Program-made: the position numbers and the translations under genes
In this document: positions 40,986-49,274 of the stretch, in pieces
Position numbering within the stretch: position 1 is the stretch's first letter
Layout: each line of letters starts with the position of its first letter
The notes under the pieces: model-generated
The model's input: only the letters and a program-made list of their open reading frames with translations
The model's database searches: none
Told to the model about the DNA's origin: nothing
Source of the DNA: Gammaproteobacteria bacterium RIFOXYD12_FULL_61_37
GTDB taxonomy: Bacteria > Pseudomonadota > Gammaproteobacteria > Chromatiales > Chromatiaceae
Direction of reading: 5' to 3'
Assembly: GCA_001801995.1 (NCBI GenBank)
Contig: MGZB01000016.1
Location: forward strand, 1 to 64,000
Length of the DNA stretch: 64,000 nt

Positions 40986-41585
40986 ATGAAACCCTCCGCG
41001 ACCGCACTAATTCTGATCGGCTACCAAAAGGACTATTTTGAAAAACAGGGGGCGCTCCATAGGGTAATTGAGGCATCCGTCGACGAGGTGCTGAGCAATA
41101 CGATCAACTTGGTCGAGCACCTGGTGCCCACCCCAGTCACCATCATCTCGACGCCGATCATTTTTACCCCCGCATACACGGAACTCGTTGATCCCATAGG
41201 TATCCTGAAGCTAATCCGTGAAGTAGGCGCCTTCAAACAGGGGACCAGCGGCGCCGAGACGATCGGAGACCTCACCCGGTTTGGAGACCGCATCCTTGAG
41301 GTGCCCGGCAAGCGAGGGCTGAATGCCTTTCACGCTACCCAGCTTCAGCAGGAGATGGAGCGGCGCGGCATAGCCAACGTGGTCTTGGCCGGCGTAGTAA
41401 CATCCATCTGCATCGACTCTACGGCTCGCTCGGCCTTCGAGCTGGGCTACCAGGTTTCCGTACTCTCGGACTGCACGGCGGGACGGTCGGCCTACGAGCA
41501 GGAGTTTTACTGCAACGACGTACTACCCCTCTATGCCAAGGTCTTGACCAGCCATGAGCTCCTGGACGAACTACAGCCTGGCTGA
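40986..41585 (+). CDS. Isochorismatase-fold protein lacking the catalytic Asp
   Basis: A 199-residue protein of the isochorismatase/cysteine hydrolase superfamily, which usually uses an Asp-Lys-Cys triad. The Lys (K109, in PGKRGLNAF) and Cys (C142, in VTSICIDSTARSAF) are present. The Asp of the standard LxxIDxQ motif is replaced by Gly (LILIGYQKDYF, G12), so ordinary hydrolysis is doubtful. It is 3 bp ahead of a PAS-GGDEF-EAL gene whose GTG start lacks an obvious ribosome site, suggesting coupled translation. Role unknown; perhaps a small-molecule binding protein that acts with the c-di-GMP enzyme. Confidence 0.75.
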   Translation: MKPSATALILIGYQKDYFEKQGALHRVIEASVDEVLSNTINLVEHLVPTPVTIISTPIIFTPAYTELVDPIGILKLIREVGAFKQGTSGAETIGDLTRFGDRILEVPGKRGLNAFHATQLQQEMERRGIANVVLAGVVTSICIDSTARSAFELGYQVSVLSDCTAGRSAYEQEFYCNDVLPLYAKVLTSHELLDELQPG

Positions 41586-41588
41586 CCC

Positions 41589-43331
41589 GTGGAACCGAGC
41601 AAAGAAGAACTCCTGACCCAGTCCCAATACCGGATGCTCGAACGCCTCCGGGAAGCGGAAGAGCGCTGGCGTTTTGCCCTGGAGGGCTCGGGCGACGGGG
41701 TCTGGGACTGGAATCTTCAGAGCGGCGAGACGGTGCTGTCCAAGCGCTGGAAGGAGATGATCGGCTACAGCGAAGAAGAGTTCGATGGGCAGAGCGGGGA
41801 CTGGATGGCCTTCATCCATCCCGGCGATCAGGACCGCGTCCGGGATGGGTTAGGGAAATACCTGGAGGGGAAAATCCCGCAATACATCGACGAGTTCAGG
41901 CTTAGCTGCAAGGATGGCAGCTTGAAATGGATACTTGCCCGCGCCATGGCGGTCAGCCGTAACATCGACGGCAAACCGCTCCGCATCATCGGCACCCATT
42001 CCGATATCACTGATCGCAAGCGTGCGGAGGAGACCATTCAGCGGCAGGCCTATTACGACGAACTCACCCAGCTTCCCAACCGCAACCTCTTTCGCGACCG
42101 CCTCCAGCACGAAATCAAAAGGATGCATCGCGCGGGCCTGAAGCTGGCGCTGCTGTTTATCGATCTGGACGATTTCAAGCAAATCAACGACACACTAGGA
42201 CACCCTGCCGGGGATGGGCTGCTTGCAGAGGCTGCACAGCGGATATCCGGCTGTGTTCGGGAGTCCGACACGGTGGCCCGCTTCGGCGGCGACGTATTCG
42301 CGGTCATTCTGGCGGGTCTGGACGAAAGCGACGATGTGGAACGGGTGGCCCAGGAGATCAATGCCGGCCTGACGGCCCCTTACAGGCTTGGCGAGGAGAA
42401 TGTCGTAATCTCGGCCAGCATCGGCATCACCCTCTTTCCCTGCGACGCCACGGACGTGGATGACCTGTGGAAAAACGCCGATCAAGCCATGTATGCCGCC
42501 AAAAATGCAGGCCGGGGGCGCTTCAGTTTCTTCACCCCGGCCATGCAGACGGCGGCGCGCGCCCGGCTTCGCCTGATCAATGACATGCGACTGGCGCTGG
42601 AGAACCATCAGTTCGAGGTCTATTACCAGCCCATCGTGAACCTGAGCACGGGTGGGATCATCAAGGCAGAGGCCCTGATCCGCTGGCACCATCCCGAGCG
42701 CGGCATGGTGAGCCCAGTCGAATTCATCCCGGTGGCCGAGGATTCCGGACTGATTGTCGCCATCGGCGATTTCGTCCTTTCACAGACCGCACGACACCTG
42801 AGCCGCTGGAGAAACCAGCATGACGCCAGATTACAGATCAGTGTGAATGTTTCCCCTGTGCAGTTCCGCACCCCCGGCGAGCCATACGCACAAATAGTCT
42901 CCTGCCTTACTGAGCAAGGGCTACCCGCTGAATCCCTCTCCATCGAGATCACCGAGGGTCTGCTGCTTGACACGACATCAAGCATCAGCGAAAGCCTGCT
43001 TCAAATCCGGGATGCCGGGGTCCAGGTCGCGATCGACGATTTCGGAACGGGCTATTCTTCCCTCTCCTACCTTAGGCGATTCCACATCGACTACCTGAAG
43101 ATCGACCAGTCCTTCGTGCGCAACCTGGCATCCGATCCCAATGACATGGCCATAGCCGAAGCCATCATCGTCATGGCGCAGAAACTGGGCCTCCGGGTAA
43201 TCGCCGAAGGCGTTGAAACGGAGGCCCAGCGCAACCTGCTGGCCATGGCCGGGTGCGACTACGCCCAAGGCTATCTCTTTTCCAGGCCCGTGCCCGCAAA
43301 CGAGTTTGAAGCACTCTTGATGCGCGGTTGA
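41589..43331 (+). CDS. PAS-GGDEF-EAL protein with degenerate GGDEF
   Basis: A 580-residue cyclic-di-GMP signalling protein. It has a PAS domain (about 20-130, FALEGSGDGVWDWN) with PAC region, a GGDEF domain (about 150-320) and an EAL domain (about 330-575). The cyclase signature reads RFGGDVF instead of GG(D/E)EF, so the catalytic Glu is Val and the cyclase is probably dead. The EAL motif EALIRW and DDFGTGYSSL are kept, so phosphodiesterase activity is likely. It starts at GTG 41589 and forms an operon with the isochorismatase-like gene. Confidence 0.88.
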   Translation: MEPSKEELLTQSQYRMLERLREAEERWRFALEGSGDGVWDWNLQSGETVLSKRWKEMIGYSEEEFDGQSGDWMAFIHPGDQDRVRDGLGKYLEGKIPQYIDEFRLSCKDGSLKWILARAMAVSRNIDGKPLRIIGTHSDITDRKRAEETIQRQAYYDELTQLPNRNLFRDRLQHEIKRMHRAGLKLALLFIDLDDFKQINDTLGHPAGDGLLAEAAQRISGCVRESDTVARFGGDVFAVILAGLDESDDVERVAQEINAGLTAPYRLGEENVVISASIGITLFPCDATDVDDLWKNADQAMYAAKNAGRGRFSFFTPAMQTAARARLRLINDMRLALENHQFEVYYQPIVNLSTGGIIKAEALIRWHHPERGMVSPVEFIPVAEDSGLIVAIGDFVLSQTARHLSRWRNQHDARLQISVNVSPVQFRTPGEPYAQIVSCLTEQGLPAESLSIEITEGLLLDTTSSISESLLQIRDAGVQVAIDDFGTGYSSLSYLRRFHIDYLKIDQSFVRNLASDPNDMAIAEAIIVMAQKLGLRVIAEGVETEAQRNLLAMAGCDYAQGYLFSRPVPANEFEALLMRG

Positions 43332-43444
43332 TCAGAGGTTGTGAAAATGCCTCTCACTCCATTGACCATGGACAACCCCTTGAGGGCACCCCTTTGGTAG
43401 GATTTCGAGGTCGCGCGCCCAATCAGCCTTGAAGGAGAAAAACG

Positions 43445-43960
43445 ATGCCCATCGCTTTGAGTGCACTCAAGCAGGCCTGCGGGCGGTCCCACCGGGCAGC
43501 CCTTACCCGCACCCGAAGCGAGGCCAAGTCCAAGAGGCAGCCAACCGCCTACCTCTCCTATTCCCCAAAGGATGAGGAGATCGCCAGGGGACTACAGGTC
43601 TTGTTCAGCGAGAACGGCTGGAACGTCCATATCGATTGGGATAAAACTAACAATACGGACATTCCCGATATGCGAACGGCATCCTCAATCAAAGATAAAA
43701 TAGTCGCCCTCGACTGGTTTATATTTCTCGGAACGCCCAACTCAACCGGCTCCCCTTGGCTTCCATGGGAACTTGGATTCGCCGATGGGAAGAAATCACA
43801 AGACAAGGTAATCATCGTCTCCACAACCGACGAAGCCGGGAGATGTTATGGCGATGAATATACCCAACTCTATCGGCATATCAACCAGACAAAGACCGGA
43901 ACCTTGGCGGTCTATAATGCCGGCATGACCACGGGAGGGGGATTCCTGAGATACCTGTAA
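43445..43960 (+). CDS. TIR-domain protein
   Basis: A 171-residue protein consisting of an N-terminal basic stretch of about 35 residues and a TIR-like domain. TIR features are AYLSYSPKDEEIARGL near 37-52, WFIFLGTPNSTGSPWLPWELGFADG near residues 95-114, and the conserved glutamate at about E109 in WELG. Many bacterial TIR proteins cleave NAD+ or make signal nucleotides in anti-phage defence. No obvious partner (SIR2-like, Thoeris ThsA or effector gene) is adjacent. A strong AAGGAG site precedes the ATG. Base use is more AT-rich than neighbours, hinting at transfer. Confidence 0.7.
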   Translation: MPIALSALKQACGRSHRAALTRTRSEAKSKRQPTAYLSYSPKDEEIARGLQVLFSENGWNVHIDWDKTNNTDIPDMRTASSIKDKIVALDWFIFLGTPNSTGSPWLPWELGFADGKKSQDKVIIVSTTDEAGRCYGDEYTQLYRHINQTKTGTLAVYNAGMTTGGGFLRYL

Positions 43961-44114
43961 ACGGTCGTGAGGATTCCGGCAGACTGATGTGCGCCGCAAC
44001 CCAGGCAACCCGGACGTAGCAAAGTAGAAACAGGCGTTTTTTGCCTAATCTCAAGTACCGGACCGGTCCGGGATGCTATTTCAGGCGGTAACACGCACGG
44101 AATGGTTCCCCTTC

Positions 44115-45329
44115 ATGAAAAGAGTCGCTCTCCTTGCCTGGTTGTTGACCAGCCTCCTGTTGCCCCGCCTGGGATACGGCTACCCGCCCTTACAATTGTA
44201 TGTCTCCCTGACCCCCAGCGGAGGGGTTCTCAAACCAGAGCCCGGCATCTATTCCGGGCCGGTGGTGATCGATCGCCCCATGACGCTGGATGGCGACGGC
44301 AAGGTCACCCTGGATGGCGGGGGAGAAGGAACGGTCCTCCAGATCAAGTCGGACGGCGTGAAGGTGCGCGGTCTGCGCATCACCCATTCCGGCGAGTCCC
44401 ACGATCAAGTGGACGCAGGCATCCTGCTGGACGGGGCCAACAACAGCCTCATCGAGGACAACCAACTCGACGACGTGCTATTCGGTATCCACCTGAAGAA
44501 GGCCTATGACAATCGGGTCCGGGCCAATCGCATCACCTCGAAACCCACCGAGCCTACCTTGCGCGGCGAGGGAATTCGCCTCTGGTACAGCAGCGACAAC
44601 CGCATCGAGGAAAACCGGATCGAGCGAGTAAGAGACCTGGTCTTCACCAACTCGCCCGATAACCAGATCCTCGGCAACCGCATCACCGACAGCCGGGTAG
44701 CCATGGAGTTCGTCTTCTCACCGGGCAACCGGGTGGAGGGAAACGAGATCGAGGGCAATGCCACCGGCATCGTGGTGATCTACTCGCCAGACCTGGTCAT
44801 CAAAGGCAACCACCTGCGTCACCTCCGCAACTTCGCCAGCACGGCCCTGGCGGTCAAGGAAAGCTCGAAGGTCGTCATCGAGGGAAACGAGATCCTCCAT
44901 TGCGCCGTCGGGCTGACGGCCAACTCGCCGATCCACCCGGAGAACGTCTTTTATCTGCGGGACAACCACTTCGCCTACAACGATATCGGGCTCTATTTCT
45001 ACGGCGAAAAGGGCGGTCATCTGATCCATGGCAACCACTTCGAGGAGAACCTGCAACCGGTAGCGGTGAGCGGCCCCACCAGCGCCTTCCTGCATGACTG
45101 GCGCGGCAACCGCTGGGACGACTATCAGGGCTTCGACCGCGACGGTAACGGCACCGGGGACCAGCCCCACGAAGTATATCTCTTTGCCGACCGCCTCTGG
45201 ATGGACCGCCCCATGGCCCGTTTTTTCCGCGCATCCCCCCCGCTGGAATTCCTCGACTTCATTGAGCGCCTCGCCCCCTTTTCCAAACCCGATCTCATTC
45301 TGCGCGACCCCGCCCCTCGCATGCGCTGA
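44115..45329 (+). CDS. nosD: NosD-like right-handed beta-helix protein
   Basis: A 404-residue exported protein with a signal peptide (VALLAWLLTSLLLPRLGYG) and a right-handed parallel beta-helix of many LxxNxI-like turns (IEDNQLD, VRANRIT, IEENRIE, ILGNRIT and so on). The tail GNRWDDYQGFDRDGNGTGDQPHEV is typical of NosD, the periplasmic protein that helps deliver copper to nitrous oxide reductase. nosRZFYL are not adjacent, so it is either an orphan NosD or a relative with another role. It starts at ATG 44115, not the earlier start of the frame. Confidence 0.75.
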   Translation: MKRVALLAWLLTSLLLPRLGYGYPPLQLYVSLTPSGGVLKPEPGIYSGPVVIDRPMTLDGDGKVTLDGGGEGTVLQIKSDGVKVRGLRITHSGESHDQVDAGILLDGANNSLIEDNQLDDVLFGIHLKKAYDNRVRANRITSKPTEPTLRGEGIRLWYSSDNRIEENRIERVRDLVFTNSPDNQILGNRITDSRVAMEFVFSPGNRVEGNEIEGNATGIVVIYSPDLVIKGNHLRHLRNFASTALAVKESSKVVIEGNEILHCAVGLTANSPIHPENVFYLRDNHFAYNDIGLYFYGEKGGHLIHGNHFEENLQPVAVSGPTSAFLHDWRGNRWDDYQGFDRDGNGTGDQPHEVYLFADRLWMDRPMARFFRASPPLEFLDFIERLAPFSKPDLILRDPAPRMR

Positions 45330-45370
45330 GAGGTAGTCAAAATGCCCCTGGCCGTCGCCGGGGATGCGTC

Positions 45371-45384
45371 TTGATTATCGTCAA
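45371..45384. promoter_or_regulatory. FNR/Dnr-like box upstream of nrdD
   Basis: TTGAT-TATC-GTCAA matches the FNR/Dnr consensus with one mismatch in the second half. TATCCT lies 21 bp downstream at 45406-45411, the correct place for a -10 element, putting the start near 45418, just ahead of the first NrdR-like box. Confidence 0.65.
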
Positions 45385-45421
45385 GCCAGAGGGCCAGCGG
45401 GGGCGTATCCTTGCCTAACAA

Positions 45422-45437
45422 ACACCATATATGGTGT
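45422..45437. promoter_or_regulatory. NrdR box 1 of nrdD
   Basis: ACACCATATATGGTGT is a perfect 16-bp palindrome (18 bp with flanks) and fits the NrdR box consensus ACACWATATATWGTGT well. NrdR represses ribonucleotide reductase genes. Confidence 0.8.
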
Positions 45438-45453
45438 TCATGCTGCACATCTG

Positions 45454-45469
45454 TCGCAATATATTGAAA
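45454..45469. promoter_or_regulatory. NrdR box 2 of nrdD
   Basis: CAATATATTG at its centre is a perfect palindrome and fits the core of the NrdR consensus; the outer bases are less well kept. The centre is 32 bp from box 1, three helical turns, the spacing seen for paired NrdR boxes. Confidence 0.7.
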
Positions 45470-45496
45470 CACGCCGACTATTACAGAGAGAGATCC

Positions 45497-47539
45497 ATGC
45501 CGGTACCGACGGTTCAGACAGTCAGACCACCCCTCTTGGTGCGGCGCCGTGACGGCGGTTCAGCCACCTTCGACGACGGGCGCATCCTCTCGGCCATCCG
45601 CCGTGCCGGCGAGGCCACCGGAGAGTTCGGCGAAGACGAGACCCTCCTGCTCACCGCCCAGGTGGTTAAAGTGCTGGCCCATGGCCATTTTCCGGACGGC
45701 ATGCCAGAGATCGAGCGCATCCAGGACATCGTCGAGCAAAGCCTGATCTCCGCCAACCACCTCAAGACCGCCCGTGCCTATATCGTCTACCGCGAGCAGC
45801 ATACCCGGCTGCGCGCCGACAAGCGCACCCTGGTGGATGTGGCCTCCTCGGTGAACGAGTATCTGGAACAGGCCGACTGGCGGGTTAATGCCAACGCCAA
45901 TCAGGGCTATTCCCTGGGCGGGCTGATCCTCAATACCTCAGGCAAGATGATAGCCAACTACTGGCTGTCCCATGTCTACCCACCCGAGATCGGCCTGGCC
46001 CACCGCGACGGGGATGTCCATATCCACGACCTGGACATGCTGTCCGGCTATTGCGCCGGCTGGTCGCTCCGCACCCTGCTGCACGAGGGTCTGAACGGTG
46101 TGCCGGGCAAGGTGGAGGCGGGGCCGCCCCGGCACATGTCCAGTGCCGTGGGCCAGATCGTCAACTTCCTCGGCACCTTGCAAAACGAGTGGGCGGGCGC
46201 CCAGGCCTTCAGTTCCTTCGACACCTACATGGCCCCCTTCGTGCGCAAGGACCGGCTGGGTTACACCGAGGTCAAGCAATACGTCCAGGAACTGATCTAC
46301 AACCTCAACGTCCCCTCGCGCTGGGGCACCCAGACCCCCTTTACCAACCTCACCTTCGACTGGGTCTGCCCGGAGGATCTGCGCGAACAGATCCCGGTGG
46401 TCGGCGGCGAGGAGATGCCCTTCAGCTACGGCGACCTCCAGGTCGAGATGGACCTGATCAACCGCGCCTACATCGAGGTGATGACGGCGGGCGACGCCAA
46501 GGGCCGGGTCTTCACCTTCCCGATCCCCACCTACAACATCACCCCGGATTTTCCCTGGGAATCGGAAAACGCCGAGCTTCTGTTCGCCATGACGGCGAAA
46601 TACGGGCTGCCCTACTTCCAGAACTTTCTCAACTCCGAGCTGACCCCCAACATGGTGCGCAGCATGTGCTGCCGCCTCCAGCTCGACCTGCGGGAGCTGC
46701 TGAAGCGGGGCAACGGCCTCTTCGGCTCGGCGGAGCAGACCGGCTCCCTGGGGGTGGTGACGATCAATTGCGCCCGTCTGGGGTTCCTGCATAGGGGCGA
46801 CGAGGCGGGGCTCTACCAGCGACTGGATCAACTGCTGGAACTGGCGCGCAACAGCCTGGAAATCAAACGCAAGGTGATCGGCCGCTACCTGGATGCAGGC
46901 CTCTTCCCCTACACCAAGCGCTATCTCGGCACATTGCGGAATCACTTCTCCACCATCGGCGTCAACGGCGTCAACGAGATGATCCGCAACTTCAGCGATG
47001 ACAGGGATGACATCACCAGCCCCTGGGGCCGCGCCTTCGCCCTGCAGCTGCTGGACCACATCCGGGGGCGCATGGTGGCCTTCCAGGAGGAGACGGGGCA
47101 CCTCTACAACATGGAGGCCACACCCGCCGAGGGGGCCGCCCACCGCTTTGCCCGCGAAGACCTCAAGCGTTATCCAGCCATCCTCCAGGCAGGCTCGCCC
47201 GACGCCCCCTACTACACCAACTCCACCCAGTTGCCGGTAGGTTACACCGACGACCCCTTCCAGGCGCTCGGAATGCAGGAGGCACTGCAATGCAAATATA
47301 CCGGCGGCACCGTGCTGCACCTTTACCTGGGCGAGCGGGTCTCCAGCCCGGAGGCCTGCAAGCGGCTGGTCCGACGGGTACTGGAAAACTACCGCCTGCC
47401 CTACGTCACGGTAACCCCAACCTTTTCCATCTGCCCCCGGCACGGCTACATCGCCGGGGAACACCCATACTGCCCTCGTTGCGACGAGGAATTGATCGCC
47501 AAGAAACAACAGGAGGCCAAGGCCCATGCAAACCACTGA
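45497..47539 (+). CDS. nrdD: Anaerobic ribonucleotide reductase large chain, lacks glycyl-radical end
   Basis: Class III reductase that makes deoxynucleotides without oxygen. The 680-residue protein has an N-terminal ATP-cone (about 14-100), the catalytic barrel with a CCR-containing block near 390-400, and a C-terminal zinc site (CPRHGYIAGEHPYCPRC). The usual C-terminal glycyl-radical motif (RVxGY) is missing from this chain; it is found on the next small gene. Start ATG 45497 behind AGAGAG; earlier codons are not homologous. The upstream region has an FNR/Dnr-like box and tandem NrdR boxes. Confidence 0.92.
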   Translation: MPVPTVQTVRPPLLVRRRDGGSATFDDGRILSAIRRAGEATGEFGEDETLLLTAQVVKVLAHGHFPDGMPEIERIQDIVEQSLISANHLKTARAYIVYREQHTRLRADKRTLVDVASSVNEYLEQADWRVNANANQGYSLGGLILNTSGKMIANYWLSHVYPPEIGLAHRDGDVHIHDLDMLSGYCAGWSLRTLLHEGLNGVPGKVEAGPPRHMSSAVGQIVNFLGTLQNEWAGAQAFSSFDTYMAPFVRKDRLGYTEVKQYVQELIYNLNVPSRWGTQTPFTNLTFDWVCPEDLREQIPVVGGEEMPFSYGDLQVEMDLINRAYIEVMTAGDAKGRVFTFPIPTYNITPDFPWESENAELLFAMTAKYGLPYFQNFLNSELTPNMVRSMCCRLQLDLRELLKRGNGLFGSAEQTGSLGVVTINCARLGFLHRGDEAGLYQRLDQLLELARNSLEIKRKVIGRYLDAGLFPYTKRYLGTLRNHFSTIGVNGVNEMIRNFSDDRDDITSPWGRAFALQLLDHIRGRMVAFQEETGHLYNMEATPAEGAAHRFAREDLKRYPAILQAGSPDAPYYTNSTQLPVGYTDDPFQALGMQEALQCKYTGGTVLHLYLGERVSSPEACKRLVRRVLENYRLPYVTVTPTFSICPRHGYIAGEHPYCPRCDEELIAKKQQEAKAHANH

Positions 47540-47690
47540 ATTCTCCCTGAAACCCGAGGAACGGACACCCTGCGAGATCTGGACCCGCGTCATGGGTTAC
47601 CACCGGCCCGTCTCCGGCTGGAACCCCGGCAAGAAATCCGAACACCGCGAGCGGCTGTACTTCAGGCAGACTGCAAACCTGACATCCTGA
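47526..47690 (+). CDS. Separate glycyl-radical subunit of NrdD
   Basis: A 54-residue protein overlapping nrdD by 14 bp in another frame. It contains CEIWTRVMGYHRPVSGWNPG, which matches the glycyl-radical region at the C-terminus of normal NrdD, with the likely radical Gly at residue 24. The ATG at 47526 is inside the nrdD end, so the two are translated as a coupled pair. As I recall, small proteins of this kind occur in other Proteobacteria. A sequencing error or a programmed frameshift joining both frames is the alternative. Confidence 0.78.
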   Translation: MQTTEFSLKPEERTPCEIWTRVMGYHRPVSGWNPGKKSEHRERLYFRQTANLTS

Positions 47691-47700
47691 TTTTCGCGCA

Positions 47701-47804
47701 AAGGCGCAAAGACGCGAAGGCTATTTCAGGAATGCCTTATCCCGGCAGCTAAGAAATTGAATTGAGCTGCATACAGCATTGCTCTTAGCGTCTTTGCGTC
47801 CTTG
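47701..47804. repeat. Small inverted-repeat element between nrdD and nrdG
   Basis: AAGGCGCAAAGACGCGAAGG (47701-47720) is mirrored by CTTAGCGTCTTTGCGTCCTTG read backwards (47784-47804). Such CGCAAAGACGC palindromes are seen as dispersed repeats in many proteobacterial genomes. No coding capacity. Confidence 0.65.
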
Positions 47805-47821
47805 CCCGAGATGAATGGAAG

Positions 47822-48475
47822 ATGAACATCCTACGTGTCGGTGGATTCCAACCCTTCACCACCATCGATTATCCGGGGGAACTGGCTGCTGTAGTCTTCT
47901 GTCAGGGCTGTCCCTGGCGCTGCCGTTACTGCCATAACCGCCACCTTCTGTCGCGACGTGGCAGTGAGGAGATCCCCTGGTCCGGCGTCCTCGATTTTCT
48001 GCACCGCCGGGCGGGTTTGCTAGACGCGGTCGTCTTTTCCGGCGGGGAACCCACCTTGCAGCGGGGGTTGCCCGATGCCATCAGGGAGGTCCGGGTACTG
48101 GGGTTCAAGGTGGGACTTCATACCGCTGGCTGTTATCCGAAGCGGCTGGCGGCAGTGCTTCCCATGCTCGACTGGGTGGGATTGGATATCAAGGCCCTGC
48201 CGGAGGACTATCCGGCCCTCACCGGGGTTCTCCGTAGCGGGGAACAGGCCTGGCAAAGCCTGCGGCTCCTGCTCGACTCAGGCATCGCCCATGAGGTCCG
48301 GATAACCATCCACCCCACTTTTCTGCCGCAGGCACGGTTAATGCAACTGATTGCAGCATTAGGGCAAGAAGGCGCCCTTCGTCCGGTGTTTCAGAAGTGC
48401 CAGTGGTGCGAAGCCCTGGACCAGGATCTGGCCTGGCGGGATGTTCAAAATAACGCAACTATCTTGGCCATTTGA
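47822..48475 (+). CDS. nrdG: Anaerobic ribonucleotide reductase activating protein NrdG
   Basis: Radical SAM activase that installs the glycyl radical on class III ribonucleotide reductase. The 217-residue protein has the cluster motif CPWRCRYC at about 31-38 and the SAM-binding FSGGEPTLQ near residue 73-81. In this locus its substrate is presumably the small 54-residue protein together with NrdD. It begins behind a small repeat element and is probably co-transcribed with nrdD. Confidence 0.9.
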   Translation: MNILRVGGFQPFTTIDYPGELAAVVFCQGCPWRCRYCHNRHLLSRRGSEEIPWSGVLDFLHRRAGLLDAVVFSGGEPTLQRGLPDAIREVRVLGFKVGLHTAGCYPKRLAAVLPMLDWVGLDIKALPEDYPALTGVLRSGEQAWQSLRLLLDSGIAHEVRITIHPTFLPQARLMQLIAALGQEGALRPVFQKCQWCEALDQDLAWRDVQNNATILAI

Positions 48476-48525
48476 AACATAGGGACATTAGTGAAAACTA
48501 ATATTAAGAAACGCTTGTTGCATAC

Positions 48526-48539
48526 CTGATTCAAATCAA
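48526..48539. promoter_or_regulatory. Possible FNR/Dnr box upstream of tetraheme gene
   Basis: CTGAT-TCAA-ATCAA matches the FNR/Dnr consensus with one mismatch. It lies about 150 bp upstream of the ATG at 48687. No clear -10 element is found at the class II distance, so support is weak. Confidence 0.35.
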
Positions 48540-48686
48540 TAAAATCAGCTGGGGTGATTTACCTTTTTACTCTCATATGGATGAATCACCACATACCAAA
48601 CGCGCCGGCAACAAGATCGGCATAAAGATAAATAGGGGGGACTTGGTCGTGCGAACCAGGTGCCCCGTGGAGGATGAAGGCGAGAT

Positions 48687-49274
48687 ATGAAGATTTTCTT
48701 CGTAGTGGTAATTTTTGTGCTTGGTATGGGCGCGGTTGGTGCTATGAATGGCGTTTTTTCCTATACCAACGAAATGGATTTCTGCACCTCCTGTCACTCC
48801 ATGAAGACCAATCTGGAGGAATATCAGGAAACCGTCCATTTCAGAAATGCCTCCGGCGTCAGGGCCACCTGCTCCGATTGCCATGTCCCCAAGTCCTTCT
48901 TCCCCAAACTGGCCGCCAAGATCGTAGCAGTCCGCGACATTTACCATGAGCTGGCCGGCACCATAGACACCAAGGAAAAATACGACGCCCGCCGGTGGCA
49001 CCTGGCCAACCGGGTGTGGGACCGCATGAAGCAGAGTGATTCGCGCGAATGCCGGACCTGCCACGCCTTCGACTCCATGGATTTCAGTGCGCAAAACCAG
49101 ACGGCCCGCAAGAAACATCCACGGGCGAAAATGGAAGGCAAAACCTGTATCGACTGTCATCAGGGCATAGCCCACATCCAGCCCGACGAGCCCGACCTCG
49201 AAGAGAAATCTGAAGAGAAAACCGAGGATAAGGCGGACGCGGGGCAACCCAGCGCTGAGACGGGGAAGATATGA
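48687..49274 (+). CDS. NapC/NirT-family tetraheme cytochrome c
   Basis: A 195-residue membrane-anchored cytochrome with one N-terminal helix (FFVVVIFVLGMGAVGAM) and four heme motifs, CTSCH, CSDCH, CRTCH and CIDCH. NapC/NirT proteins oxidise quinol and pass electrons to periplasmic oxidoreductases. The C-terminal tail after residue 165 is acidic and Glu/Lys-rich. It is coupled by a 4-bp overlap to the ankyrin gene. The likely redox partner is not clear: it could serve quinol-linked reduction or sulfide oxidation with the flavocytochrome c downstream. Confidence 0.87.
   Translation: MKIFFVVVIFVLGMGAVGAMNGVFSYTNEMDFCTSCHSMKTNLEEYQETVHFRNASGVRATCSDCHVPKSFFPKLAAKIVAVRDIYHELAGTIDTKEKYDARRWHLANRVWDRMKQSDSRECRTCHAFDSMDFSAQNQTARKKHPRAKMEGKTCIDCHQGIAHIQPDEPDLEEKSEEKTEDKADAGQPSAETGKI

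Noticed and set aside
44058-44071. Perfect palindrome CCGGACCGGTCCGG before the NosD-like gene
   Set aside because: It matches no operator I know and occurs in GC-rich context; too little to call a site.
48487-48502. Hairpin ATTAGT-GAAA-ACTAAT after nrdG as terminator
   Set aside because: Weak AT stem without a T-run; not a convincing terminator.
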